This document shows positions 1 to 8,456 of a stretch of 64,000 nucleotides of DNA, piece after piece. The notes below the pieces were generated by a model that did no database searches, had not been told where the DNA came from, and worked only from the letters and a program-made list of their open reading frames with translations. The position numbers were made by a program, and so were the translations under genes. Position 1 is the stretch's first letter, and the number at the start of each line of letters is the position of its first letter. The stretch comes from Herbidospora yilanensis (GTDB taxonomy: Bacteria; Actinomycetota; Actinomycetes; Streptosporangiales; Streptosporangiaceae): assembly GCF_001570565.1 (NCBI RefSeq), contig NZ_BBXE01000038.1:1-64000 (forward strand). The letters run 5' to 3'.

Positions 1-121
1 CCTCAGCCGCCCGCGCGACCCGGCTCCGCAGCTCGCGATAGGTGAGCGTCACATCCTTGTACGTGACCGCCGCGTGGTCGTCGTCCCCGAACCGCAGCAG
101 GTCGTCCACGCGCGACAGCAC
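1..121 (-). CDS. AMP-dependent ligase/adenylation protein, N-terminus only (cut by window edge)
   Basis: Reading leftward from a GTG at 121, 40 codons stay open to the edge. They encode a typical beginning of an acyl-CoA synthetase or NRPS adenylation domain: a VDDLLRFGDDDHAAV stretch followed by LTYRELRSRVARAA, which matches the family's conserved 'TYxELxxRxxxLA' helix. The start lies 3 nt after the carrier-protein stop, so the two are probably co-transcribed. Known family role: activate a carboxylic or amino acid as the adenylate and load it on a carrier protein. The substrate code lies outside the window, so amino acid versus aryl/fatty acid cannot be decided. Confidence 0.6.
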   Translation of the reverse strand, partial: MLSRVDDLLRFGDDDHAAVTYKDVTLTYRELRSRVARAAE

Positions 122-124
122 GGC

Positions 125-382
125 TCAGTACCCCGTCCGCGCCGAGTCCAGCAGCGCCGACAACCGCGTCCACAACGACCCCACCGTCGCGAACGTCTCC
201 TCGTCGAGGATGTCGTCGGGCAGTTCCCGGTCGTACCCGTCCTCCAGATCGACCAGCAACTGCACCACCCCCATCGAATCCAGCCCGAGCGCGGTGAGAT
301 CGTCACCGGGAGCCAGGTCACCCGGGCCGGCGTAGGGCAGGTGCCGGCGGAGAATGGCCTGGAACTCGTGAGGTATTTCCAT
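125..382 (-). CDS. stand-alone acyl/peptidyl carrier protein
   Basis: An 85-residue protein with the carrier signature LGLDSMG; Ser36 is the expected phosphopantetheine attachment site, followed by the usual VxLLVDLEDGY helix. ATG at 382 is preceded by GGAGA at 6 nt; a GTG at 385 is also possible. It lies directly upstream of the cut adenylation gene, so it is the likely loading partner of that enzyme. It is divergent from the condensation-domain gene at 574, which suggests it donates its acyl or aminoacyl group to that protein. The main operon has its own ACP at 19.5 kb, so two carrier pools exist. Confidence 0.85.
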   Translation of the reverse strand: MEIPHEFQAILRRHLPYAGPGDLAPGDDLTALGLDSMGVVQLLVDLEDGYDRELPDDILDEETFATVGSLWTRLSALLDSARTGY

Positions 383-385
383 CAC

Positions 386-573
386 GGGTCTCCTTGAAAT
401 CCCTGCGCTGAATTACCTCGTTCAGGGTCATTGAATTTCTCGACAACTGTCAAGAAAGGGCTCTGGCAGCTTTTTGCCTAAGACAACATGCCAGCGGCAG
501 GTCAGGACGGCGGACGTCTTCTCATTTAGCCTGAGTAGGCTGAACCGTTCAACCGCAGGAGGCGGGGTCGCCG
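386..573. promoter_or_regulatory. divergent promoter region with small inverted repeat
   Basis: This AT-richer intergenic stretch must contain the promoters for the minus-strand carrier protein and the plus-strand condensation operon. AGCCT-GAGT-AGGCT (528-541) is a short perfect inverted repeat just upstream of the Shine-Dalgarno GCAGGAGG of the 574 gene. I see no convincing -35/-10 pair. Confidence 0.4.
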
Positions 574-2136
574 ATGAACACGAATCTCGGCTGGGGCCAG
601 CATTACATCTGGCTCCGTTACCACGAACTGCCGCCGCACGCCCGCCACAATACACATATCATTCTGAATCTAGAGATTCCAGCGGGCCTGACGATCCCGA
701 ACTGCCGGGCGGTTCTCAACCAGACGATCCGCAGGCACGAGACGCTGCGCACCACCTACCACTTCGACCTCGACGGCGATCCCTACCGGGTCGTCCGCCC
801 GCCCGGCCCGTGTCCCCTCGTCGTCCTGTCCGCCGAGAAGGACGGCACGGCCATGCCCGCCGAGGTCGTGGAGCGGCTCGGCACGACCGAGTTCGACATC
901 GCCGAAGAGTGGCCGATCCGGGTCGTCATCATCACCACCGAGGGCGTGCCCCGGCAGGCGGTGGTGGTGCTGAACCATCTCGCGGTGGACATGTGGACGG
1001 TCACGGAGCTCAAGCGCGAGATGTGGGCGAGCTGCGCGGGCGTGGTGGCCCGGCGGCCCACCGCGGTCGAACCGGTCCGGCACCGCCCCTCCGATCTCGT
1101 CCGGCACGAGGCGTCTCTGGACCCGGCGCCGGCGCTGGCGTACTGGGAGAAGGAGATCGAGGCCATGCCGGCCGACGGGTTCGGCGCACGCCGCCGGCCC
1201 GGTCCGCCCGTGGAGACGCTGCGGGCGTCGCTGGTCTCCCCGGCCCTGCTGGGCGCCGCGCAGCGGATCGCCGCCCGCCACCGGGTGTGGCCGTCGCAGG
1301 TGCACCTGGCGGCCTACACGGCGCTGATGGCCGCCTACACCGGCGGCCCGTCCTTCGACCATCTGACGCTCACCGGCAACCGCGAGAGCGGCCCGTACTC
1401 GCAGGTCCTGACCTGCATGTTCTCTCCGCTGCTCATGCGCGTCGACGTGCGGGACGACCCGCCCTTCGCCGAGTTGCTCGCCCGCGTCGCCGACCGGTTC
1501 GAGCAGGCGCGGCAACACGCCTACGTCCCGTACGACGCGGTGGTCGAGCTGCTGGCCAGGAAGGGCACCCGGCTGGCCTCGGAGTTCAACTTCATCAAGC
1601 AGCCCACCCTGGAGTCCCGCGCGCGGCGCAGCAGGATCACCTGGCAGCCGGCGGCCGCCGCTTACGGCACCGACACCTACGTCCGGGTCGACCAGTGGCA
1701 GGACTCCGTCGTGGTCGCGCTGAACGCCGCCTCCTCCGTCATGGACGGGGGCGCCGTCGAGCGGTTCCTGCGTGCCCTGGAGACCACGATCCTCACCTAC
1801 GACGCGACGCCGGACGGCCTGCGGACCAGCGACATCGCCGCACTGGCCGGCTTCGCCCCGGCGCCTCCGCCCGGCCCGTGGCACGACATACGACGTGTCC
1901 CGGAGCAGGGGGCGGTGGAGGTCCTCGCGGCCGCCGTGGGCCAGGCGAACGGACTCGCCGACGTCGACCCGGCCCAGAACTACGCCGAGGCCGGAGGCAG
2001 GGTCCTGCGGATTCCGCGGGTGCTCGCCCTGCTCCAGGACCTCGGATGGGCGGGAGTCACCCTTCACCAGCTCACCGGGGTCACGCCGCTGAGCACCCTG
2101 GCGGGCCAATTACTACAACCCGGAGTTCGATCATGA
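574..2136 (+). CDS. condensation-domain protein fused to a degenerate carrier domain
   Basis: A 520-residue protein with the chloramphenicol-acetyltransferase-like fold of NRPS condensation domains. The catalytic HHxxxDG motif reads N134-H-L-A-V-D-M140: the second His and the Asp are kept, while the first His is Asn and the Gly is Met. The last ~65 residues align with a peptidyl-carrier domain, but GGDSL is GGRVL (474-478), so there is no serine for phosphopantetheine. The start ATG has GCAGGAGG upstream. The stop overlaps the next gene (ATGA). Role inferred: joins or transfers an acyl group between carrier proteins (the PCP at 125-382 and perhaps the polyketide ACP), or acts as a tailoring acyltransferase. 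A TTA codon at 2110 suggests bldA control. Confidence 0.8.
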   Translation: MNTNLGWGQHYIWLRYHELPPHARHNTHIILNLEIPAGLTIPNCRAVLNQTIRRHETLRTTYHFDLDGDPYRVVRPPGPCPLVVLSAEKDGTAMPAEVVERLGTTEFDIAEEWPIRVVIITTEGVPRQAVVVLNHLAVDMWTVTELKREMWASCAGVVARRPTAVEPVRHRPSDLVRHEASLDPAPALAYWEKEIEAMPADGFGARRRPGPPVETLRASLVSPALLGAAQRIAARHRVWPSQVHLAAYTALMAAYTGGPSFDHLTLTGNRESGPYSQVLTCMFSPLLMRVDVRDDPPFAELLARVADRFEQARQHAYVPYDAVVELLARKGTRLASEFNFIKQPTLESRARRSRITWQPAAAAYGTDTYVRVDQWQDSVVVALNAASSVMDGGAVERFLRALETTILTYDATPDGLRTSDIAALAGFAPAPPPGPWHDIRRVPEQGAVEVLAAAVGQANGLADVDPAQNYAEAGGRVLRIPRVLALLQDLGWAGVTLHQLTGVTPLSTLAGQLLQPGVRS

Positions 2137-3023
2137 CTGAACTGTCTGCGGAGACCATAAGCAAGTCCCACCGACTCGTCGCCTCGGAGCAGGAGCTTCG
2201 CGCCGCCATCGACCGCGAGCTCGCCACCACGAACCTGGACGAACTCGTCGTCATGGGCGGCCACTTCATGTTGTTCGAGGAGGAGGGCACCGGCCGGCTC
2301 GTCCCCGGCGTCCTGGAGGAGCAGTCCACCACCACGATGCGCGACCGGATCGCCGGCCGGGTCGGGATCTTCCCCGGATACACCTGGCGGCTCTCGGTCG
2401 ACCTGATCAAGTCGTACGAGGCGATCGTCGCCGACCGCAGACTGCTGCTGCTGATCAACGACTGGCAGTACGTCCCCACCGGCGGCCGTCCCGCCAGTGA
2501 GCTCCGCGCCGAGTTCCTCGACGGCTTCACCGGGCTGCCCGACGGCTACGAGCGCATCCTGCGCGAGGCGGGGCTGGACGCCGGGAGCGTGCTGCCCAGC
2601 CGCAAACATCCGCTGGCGTTCCCGGAGACCTGGCTCAAATACCGTTTCCAGAAGGCCGCCGACAAGTTCGTCAAGCAGGGCAAGCTCGAAAAGCGGGTGC
2701 TGGAGTCCGGCGCGAAGGACACCGAGGTCTCGTTCCTGGACGAGTCGGGCAACTACCGCACGCTGATCAGCTGCGGCGTCACCGGCTGCGCCGGCGAGAT
2801 CACCGAGATGATCTCGGAGGTCCACCAGGCCGGCTACCGGACCATCGTGATCTTCGCCCCGGGCGAGTGCCTGTCCCCGGTGCGGACCGGAGTCGAGATC
2901 GCGCTCAGCCTCTACGGGCTCACCGGCATGACCGTCGTGATCGCCGACCCCGGCGGCAGCGGCGAGATGTCCACCGACGAGATCTACTCGAAGCTGGTGA
3001 CGGTCAGCACCTTCCGGAGTTGA
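2133..3023 (+). CDS. unrecognised protein between condensation and cysteine-desulfurase genes
   Basis: A 296-residue soluble protein I cannot assign. There are no membrane segments or signal peptide. The C-terminal ~90 residues look like an alpha/beta Rossmann-like unit: a Cys-containing loop (SCGVTGCAGE), then a strand-turn YRTIVIFAPGEC and a second strand MTVVIADPGGSG. Three cysteines fall in this part. It is translationally coupled (ATGA) to the condensation gene and 10 nt upstream of the cysteine desulfurase. That context suggests a sulfur acceptor/carrier or a partner of the carrier-bound substrate. This is inference only. Confidence 0.6.
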   Translation: MTELSAETISKSHRLVASEQELRAAIDRELATTNLDELVVMGGHFMLFEEEGTGRLVPGVLEEQSTTTMRDRIAGRVGIFPGYTWRLSVDLIKSYEAIVADRRLLLLINDWQYVPTGGRPASELRAEFLDGFTGLPDGYERILREAGLDAGSVLPSRKHPLAFPETWLKYRFQKAADKFVKQGKLEKRVLESGAKDTEVSFLDESGNYRTLISCGVTGCAGEITEMISEVHQAGYRTIVIFAPGECLSPVRTGVEIALSLYGLTGMTVVIADPGGSGEMSTDEIYSKLVTVSTFRS

Positions 3024-3033
3024 GGGCGGAACG

Positions 3034-4188
3034 ATGGACGTCATATACCTGGACAACTGCGCCACCACCCGGGTGGACGAAGAAGTGCTCGACGCGATGC
3101 TGCCGTATCTGCGGGAAGAGTTCGGCAACCCGTCCTCCCCACACCTGCTGGGCAAGCGTGCCCGCAGGGCGGTGGACGGGGCCACCGAGTCCGTCGCGCG
3201 GCTCCTCGGCGCCGACCCGGCCGGCGTCGTGTTCACCTCCGGCGCGACCGAGAGCAACAACATCGCGCTGCTCGGCGCGTTCGGCCACGACGACCGCTCC
3301 CCGGTCAACGCGGTGTTCTGCCCCACCGACCACAAATCGTCGTTGTCGGTCGCCCGCGCGCTGCGCGGGCGCGGCGTCGACATCCGGACCATGGCGGTCC
3401 GGGCCGACGGCGTGGTCGACCTGACCCGGTTCGCCGGCCAGCTCGACTTCGACTCCCGGATGGCCACGGTGGCCTGGGTGAACAGCGAGATCGGCACCAT
3501 CCAGCCGGTCCGCGAGATGGCCGCGCTCTGCCATGAGAGCGGCGCCCTGCTGCACGTCGACGCCGCCCCGGCCGCGGGCCGGATCCCGATCGACGTGGCC
3601 GGCGCGGCCATCGACACGCTGGCCATGTCCGCCCACAAGATCGGTGGCCCGAAGGGCATCGGCGTCCTGTACGTCCGCCCGGAGATCCGCCGCAGGATCC
3701 GCCCCATCACCTACGGCGGCGGCCAGTACGACCTGCGCAGCGGCACCATCCCCACCCACCTGGCGGTCGGCCTCGGCAAGGCCTGCGAACTGGCCGCCAC
3801 CCGGATGGAGGAGGACGGCAGGAAGGTCGCGCTGCTGCGCGCGACCGCGCTGGAACTGCTCACCCGCCGGATCCCCGGCCTGCGTCTCAACGGGCGCCCG
3901 GAGGCCGGCGTCCCGCACGTGCTGAACCTGGTGCTGCCGGGGGTGCGCGGCGAGAGCCTGGTGGCGAGCCTGCCGTCGGTGGCGCTGTCGACCGGATCGG
4001 CGTGCAACTCCGACTCCCAGGAACCCTCACCCGTGCTCATCGCGATCGGGGTGAGCGCCGAGGACGCCAACAACTCCATCAGGATGTGCCTGAGCCCCCG
4101 CATGACGGTCGAGGAACTGGTCACCGGACTGAACCTGGTCTGCGACCGGGCCCTGGGCCTGGCCGGAGTCGTGGCGGCGATGCGCTGA
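3034..4188 (+). CDS. cysteine desulfurase (NifS/IscS-like, PLP class V aminotransferase)
   Basis: 384 residues, normal family length. It starts with the class-V signature IYLDNCATTRVDEEV. The PLP lysine is K202 in MSAHKIGGPKGIG, and the persulfide-forming cysteine is C324 in STGSACNS, so it looks catalytically complete. The reaction is L-cysteine to alanine with transfer of sulfane sulfur to a partner. No scaffold (SufU/IscU) or other Fe-S assembly genes lie nearby. Being last in an operon with an NRPS-like gene and an unknown protein points to dedicated sulfur supply for a secondary metabolite, as with other cluster-borne desulfurases, rather than housekeeping. GAGGGCGG precedes the ATG. Confidence 0.93.
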   Translation: MDVIYLDNCATTRVDEEVLDAMLPYLREEFGNPSSPHLLGKRARRAVDGATESVARLLGADPAGVVFTSGATESNNIALLGAFGHDDRSPVNAVFCPTDHKSSLSVARALRGRGVDIRTMAVRADGVVDLTRFAGQLDFDSRMATVAWVNSEIGTIQPVREMAALCHESGALLHVDAAPAAGRIPIDVAGAAIDTLAMSAHKIGGPKGIGVLYVRPEIRRRIRPITYGGGQYDLRSGTIPTHLAVGLGKACELAATRMEEDGRKVALLRATALELLTRRIPGLRLNGRPEAGVPHVLNLVLPGVRGESLVASLPSVALSTGSACNSDSQEPSPVLIAIGVSAEDANNSIRMCLSPRMTVEELVTGLNLVCDRALGLAGVVAAMR

Positions 4189-4209
4189 GAACAGACACGC
4201 TGAGAACAC

Positions 4210-4235
4210 GGGTCCGCCGCCGACGCGGCGGACCC
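4210..4235. terminator. convergent terminator hairpin
   Basis: A perfect 11-bp stem (GGGTCCGCCGC / GCGGCGGACCC) with a CGAC tetraloop lies between the ends of the plus-strand desulfurase operon and the minus-strand PKS operon. It probably terminates both; there is no long T-run, which is usual in high-GC actinomycetes. Confidence 0.8.
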
Positions 4236-4237
4236 CC

Positions 4238-5185
4238 TCACGCGCCGCCGGCCAGGAACGTGCGCGCCGCCTGCACACCCGCCTGGAACCTGCTGGTGGC
4301 CTCCAGGTCACGCATCAGAGTGGCGATGTGCCGGCGGCAGCTCCGCACCGACATGCCGAGCTTGCGGGCCACCACCTCGTCGGTGTAGCCCTTCGCCATC
4401 AGCCCCGCGATGGCCTGCCGCAGGTCGTCGGCGACGTTCGCGTAGCCGGACTCGGCGCCCTCCAGCGGCGTCGCGGTGTCCCACAGGTGGTCGAACAGGT
4501 CGAGCAGGAACCGCACGATGCCGTCGTTGTGCACCCGCGCCACGTTGGTCTCGCCGTCCGACAGGCCGAACAGCACGACCAGCGTGCGGTCGAAGACGAC
4601 CGCGGAGCGCGGCACGTGACTGACCGTGCCGATGGCCGCGCCCGCGTCGATGAGCTGCTTCAGCTTCATCCGGGTGGCCAGGTCGGCCCGGTTCCGGTGC
4701 TGGCAGACGATCCGCACGGTGACGCCGCGCGAGAGCAGCGGCAGGTAGGCCCGCGCGAGCTCCTCGGCGTCGTCCTCACCGGACTGCAGGACCAGCACCT
4801 CGGTACGGCAGGCGTCCCCGGCCATCTTGAGGAAGCCGCGCACCTCCAGCGACCCGGCCAGGTACTCGATCGGCGACGGCGCGGGGCCGACGAAGTCCCG
4901 GATCTGGTCGATCAGCTCCCGCCGCTGGTAGATCTCCCGTTCGACCGAGGAGACCAGCGCGTTGGCCGCGACCTGCGGGTCGACCGGGATGAACCGGTGG
5001 GCGGCGCCGTCCACGGCGCGTAACAGGCGGCTCTCGACGAGCTGGTTCACCGCCTCGTTCAGCTCGCGCATGCCGATGCCGAGCTCGCCGGCCGCCACGT
5101 CGAGACCGTCGATGGCGCCTTTCCTGGTCGCGTATCGGTAGACACCCGCGATGTCGGCGGGCCATTTGGTGGTCGAATTCATCAT
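4238..5185 (-). CDS. LuxR-type transcriptional regulator with TrmB-like N-terminus
   Basis: 315 residues. The N-terminal ~60 residues form a winged-helix-like segment (GIGMRELNEAVNQLVESRLL), a middle sensor-like domain resembles TrmB/PLD-type effector domains, and the C-terminal LuxR helix-turn-helix reads GYTDEVVARKLGMSVRSCRRHIATLM. No receiver domain is present. ATG at 5185 (or 5182) has GAGGAGG at 8 nt. It is the last gene of the 16-kb minus-strand operon, 13 nt after the exporter permease, so probably a feedback or export-linked regulator. A TTA codon (5021-5023, codon 55) marks it as a possible bldA target. Confidence 0.85.
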   Translation of the reverse strand: MMNSTTKWPADIAGVYRYATRKGAIDGLDVAAGELGIGMRELNEAVNQLVESRLLRAVDGAAHRFIPVDPQVAANALVSSVEREIYQRRELIDQIRDFVGPAPSPIEYLAGSLEVRGFLKMAGDACRTEVLVLQSGEDDAEELARAYLPLLSRGVTVRIVCQHRNRADLATRMKLKQLIDAGAAIGTVSHVPRSAVVFDRTLVVLFGLSDGETNVARVHNDGIVRFLLDLFDHLWDTATPLEGAESGYANVADDLRQAIAGLMAKGYTDEVVARKLGMSVRSCRRHIATLMRDLEATSRFQAGVQAARTFLAGGA

Positions 5186-5198
5186 GTGTGCTGCCTCC

Positions 5199-6341
5199 TC
5201 AGAGGGTTCTCGTTCGTCGGCTGAACAGGACAAGGGACAGGCTCAGCAGAACGGCGGCCATCAGGCCCAGGACGGCGACTTCGAGCAGCACGTCGCCGAG
5301 TCCCGTCCCGGGCCGGGACAGGGTCAGGAGGGCGTCCATTCCCCAGGCGTGCGGGAAAAGGTGGCCGATGGCGTTGAGCGTCTGGCCGGCGGCCTCGGCG
5401 GGCCACAGGCAGCCGCCGAGCATGCCGAGCACGATGCCGAGCGGCGGCCCGATCGCGGACGGCTGCGCCGAGGAGCGGACCAGGCTGCCCATCAGGATCG
5501 CGGCGCCGGTGGCGACCAGCGCGAAGACGCCCACGACGGCGGCGACGCCGAACGGCTCGCCCCAGGAGACGCCGAACAGCAGCGAACTCACCACCATGAT
5601 CAGCACCGCCTGGGCGGCGGCCACGATGAAACGGCTGAGCGCCTCGCCGAACAGGACGGCCCCGCGCCGCACCGGGGCGGTGAAGGCCCGGGGCAACATG
5701 CCGATGCGGCGGCTCTCGACGAGCGCGGCGGCGACGGCCATGGAGTTGATGAACGTGAACAGCAGCAGGTTGGCCGGGGCGGTGTAGGCGAAGCCCCGCG
5801 GGGTGTCGGATGCCGTGTCGGAGTTGACCACCTCGACGTCGGCCGAGGCGGCCTGCGCCCTGCGCACCAGTTCGGCGGCCTGGGCCGGGGTCGCGCCGGC
5901 CGAGGTGGCGGCGCGGGTGGCCTCGATGACGCCGGCGACCCGGCCGACGGAGGCGTCGACGGCGCTGCGGGCGGCCATGCCGCTGCCGCTGGACTGGGTC
6001 ATGACCAGCTCGAACCTGGTCGAGCCCGGCGGGATGACGACTCCGGCGGCCAGCGCGCCGCCCCGGACGCCGGCCCGCAGCTCCTCCTCGCCGCCGACGG
6101 CGGTGATCTCCAGGTCGGGGTGCGCGCGCAGTTCCGCCAGGACGGCGGCGGCCACGGGGTCTGAGTCCTGGGCCACCACGCCGACCGGCAGCCGGGAGGC
6201 GGCGGCGCCGCCGCCCAGCGCCATGCCGACGAAGATGATGCTGACGAACGGCATCACCACGATGAAGAACAGGCCCACCCGGTCGCGGGAGTGGCGGCGC
6301 AGGTTGGCGGCGACCAGCGCGAGAACGGGGTGCGGTCTCAT
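5199..6341 (-). CDS. ABC-2 type transporter permease (DrrB-like)
   Basis: 380 residues with one N-terminal membrane helix (VGLFFIVVMPFVSIIFVGMAL), a long extracytoplasmic loop, then five C-terminal helices ending in an ABC-2 core, the YhgE/DrrB layout. Its start overlaps the preceding permease stop (ATGA). Together with the next permease and the ATPase it would form a heteromeric exporter for the cluster product, which may give self-resistance. The ending RRTRTL is basic and cytoplasmic. Confidence 0.9.
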   Translation of the reverse strand: MRPHPVLALVAANLRRHSRDRVGLFFIVVMPFVSIIFVGMALGGGAAASRLPVGVVAQDSDPVAAAVLAELRAHPDLEITAVGGEEELRAGVRGGALAAGVVIPPGSTRFELVMTQSSGSGMAARSAVDASVGRVAGVIEATRAATSAGATPAQAAELVRRAQAASADVEVVNSDTASDTPRGFAYTAPANLLLFTFINSMAVAAALVESRRIGMLPRAFTAPVRRGAVLFGEALSRFIVAAAQAVLIMVVSSLLFGVSWGEPFGVAAVVGVFALVATGAAILMGSLVRSSAQPSAIGPPLGIVLGMLGGCLWPAEAAGQTLNAIGHLFPHAWGMDALLTLSRPGTGLGDVLLEVAVLGLMAAVLLSLSLVLFSRRTRTL

Positions 6342-7516
6342 CCGAGGAGTCCCTTCCTGAAGCCCGTCGCGGCGAGCCCGAAGGCGGCCGCGGCGATCGC
6401 GCACAGGACGCCGATCGGCAGGGCCACCGAGGCCAGGCCCGCGCCCGAGCCGGCCAGGCCGGTGAGCCCGGTGGTGGTCCAGGCGTTCGGGGTGAACAGG
6501 GCGATCTGCTGGAGCAGGTCCGGCAGGGTGTAGAGCGGGACCAGGCTGCCGCCGAAGAACGCGGCCACGAAGGAGATCACCATGATCACTCCGTCCGCCT
6601 GGGCGTCGGTCCTGGCGCGGCTGGCGACCAGCATGGTGATCGCGGTGGCGGCCAGCACGTGCGCGAGCAGGAGGGTGAACACGGCCACCGGGTCGCCCCA
6701 GGTGGAGCCGAAGATCAGCACCGAGGAGGCCCAGGTGACGCAGACGCTGACCATGGCGAGCACGAACCCGACGACGGCCTTGCCCGCGATCGGGACCCAG
6801 CCGTGGATCGGCCCGGCGCGCATCCGGTCCAAGGTGCCCTGTTTGCGTTCGATCAGCAGGCCGCGGAAGGACGCGCCGACCACGAAGAAGGCGAACAGCG
6901 CGGCCATGCCGGCGCCGTAGTAGACCGACAGGTCGACCCTGCCGCCGGCCATCGGGTCGTTCTCCAGGGTCAGGGCCGGCCCGGCCGCGCCGTTGCGCTC
7001 CACGAACTCCTTGACCTCGGCGGCGGGCACGCCCGCGTCCAGGGAGGCGCGGACCGCGAGCGTGCGGGCCCGCACCAGGCTGGAGATCCGGTCCACCACG
7101 GCGTTCGCGACCACCCCAGCCAGCGGCGTGTCCGCCGAGGTCAGCACGCCGACCTGGCCGCCCTCGCCCGCGCCGACGCTGTCGCTGAACCCGGCGGGGA
7201 AGATGATCGCGGCCCCGATGTCGCCCGCGTCGAGGGCGCTCTGGGCCTGCTCACGGCCGGGCAGGTCGCGCAGCGTCAGCACACCCTCCAGCTCCGTGGA
7301 CGCCAGGACCTCGCGGCGGACACCGGCGGGGAACTCGCCGCCGTCCAGGTCGACCATGCCGATGGTGGCCCGCAGCGGCGGGTCGTCACCGCCGAGCGCC
7401 ACCCCGAACAGGGTGGCCATGGCCACCGGCACGATGATCGCGATGATCAGGGCGGTCCGGTCCCGCACCCGGGTCCGGAGCTCCAGGGCGCTCACCGTGA
7501 GAAGCGATCGCAACAT
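6338..7516 (-). CDS. ABC-2 type transporter permease
   Basis: 392 residues, same architecture as its neighbour: an N-terminal helix (TALIIAIIVPVAMATLFGVAL), a large external domain and a helical ABC-2 membrane part. It shares family but only partial similarity with the downstream permease, consistent with an old duplication and a heterodimeric pore. The start is 1 nt from the ATPase stop. Confidence 0.9.
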   Translation of the reverse strand: MLRSLLTVSALELRTRVRDRTALIIAIIVPVAMATLFGVALGGDDPPLRATIGMVDLDGGEFPAGVRREVLASTELEGVLTLRDLPGREQAQSALDAGDIGAAIIFPAGFSDSVGAGEGGQVGVLTSADTPLAGVVANAVVDRISSLVRARTLAVRASLDAGVPAAEVKEFVERNGAAGPALTLENDPMAGGRVDLSVYYGAGMAALFAFFVVGASFRGLLIERKQGTLDRMRAGPIHGWVPIAGKAVVGFVLAMVSVCVTWASSVLIFGSTWGDPVAVFTLLLAHVLAATAITMLVASRARTDAQADGVIMVISFVAAFFGGSLVPLYTLPDLLQQIALFTPNAWTTTGLTGLAGSGAGLASVALPIGVLCAIAAAAFGLAATGFRKGLLG

Positions 7517-7517
7517 G

Positions 7518-8456
7518 TCAGTCCCTGAGCGTGCTGCCGGTGAGGTGCAGGAAGGTGGCCTCAAGGTCGGGTTCGACGACCTCGACGGCGGTGACGGCGG
7601 CGATGCCGTCGACCGTGGAGATGACCGAGGGCAGCAGGTACCGGCCGCCTTCGGCGATCAGCCGGATCGACCCGGCCGCGGTGCGGACCGCCTCGGTGAC
7701 GCCGCCCAGGCCGCGGAGCTTGGCGAGCGCGGTCTCGACGTCGCCGTCCAGGGTGAGCTCGATCCGGTCGGCCCCGCCGACCAGCTCGACCAGCTCGTGG
7801 CGGGTGCCCTCGGCGACGATGGAGCCGTGGTCGATGATGGCGACCCGGTGACAGATGCGCTCGACCTCCTCCATGTAGTGGGAGGTGTAGAGCAGGGCCA
7901 TGCCGTCGGCCACCAGGCGTTCGAGGCCGTCGAGGATGGACTTGCGGCTCTGCGGGTCGACACCGACGGTGGGCTCGTCCAGGATGAGCAGTTCGGGCCG
8001 GTGCAGCAGGGCCGCGCCGATGTTGATGCGCCGCTTCATGCCGCCGGAGTAGGTGTCGAGTTTGGCGTCGGCGCGGTCGGCGAGCCCGACCATGTCGAGC
8101 ACCTCCGCCACCCGCCCGCGCACCTCCCTGCGCGGGAGACCGAACAGGCGGCAGAAGAAGCGCAGGTTCTCCCGGCCGGTCAGATCCGGGTAGAGGGCGA
8201 TCTCCTGCGGGACGTAACCGATCTTCGCCTTGGCCGCCATCGGGTCGGCCGAGAGGTCCGCGCCGCCGACCACGACCGTGCCCGCGTCGGGCTTGAGCAG
8301 GCCGACCAGCATGGAGATCGTGGTGGTCTTGCCGGCGCCGTTCGGGCCCAGCAGCCCGTAGGCCTCCCCCGGCGCGATGGTGAACCCGACGTCGCGCACC
8401 GCGGCCACGCCGCCGTAACTCTTGCTGAGGTTCGCACAGGTCAGCGCGTTGGTCAT
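7518..8456 (-). CDS. ABC transporter ATP-binding protein (DrrA-like)
   Basis: 312 residues with all nucleotide-binding motifs: Walker [10 protein letters not shown], signature YSGGMKRR, Walker [13 protein letters not shown] and H-loop YTSHYMEE. The C-terminal ~90 residues are the DrrA-type accessory domain. It powers the two ABC-2 permeases downstream. The start ATG overlaps the beta-helix gene stop (ATGA), so exporter and pathway are translated as one coupled unit. Confidence 0.95.
   Translation of the reverse strand: MTNALTCANLSKSYGGVAAVRDVGFTIAPGEAYGLLGPNGAGKTTTISMLVGLLKPDAGTVVVGGADLSADPMAAKAKIGYVPQEIALYPDLTGRENLRFFCRLFGLPRREVRGRVAEVLDMVGLADRADAKLDTYSGGMKRRINIGAALLHRPELLILDEPTVGVDPQSRKSILDGLERLVADGMALLYTSHYMEEVERICHRVAIIDHGSIVAEGTRHELVELVGGADRIELTLDGDVETALAKLRGLGGVTEAVRTAAGSIRLIAEGGRYLLPSVISTVDGIAAVTAVEVVEPDLEATFLHLTGSTLRD

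Noticed and set aside
670-2109. Long open frame on the minus strand across the condensation gene
   Set aside because: It mirrors the high-GC third-position bias of the plus-strand gene; the translation is Arg/Gly/His-rich without any family motif.
474-3023. An 849-codon plus-strand frame running into the unknown protein at 2133
   Set aside because: Its first half is an out-of-frame shadow of the condensation gene; only the part from ATG 2133, with ATGA coupling and normal composition, is credible.
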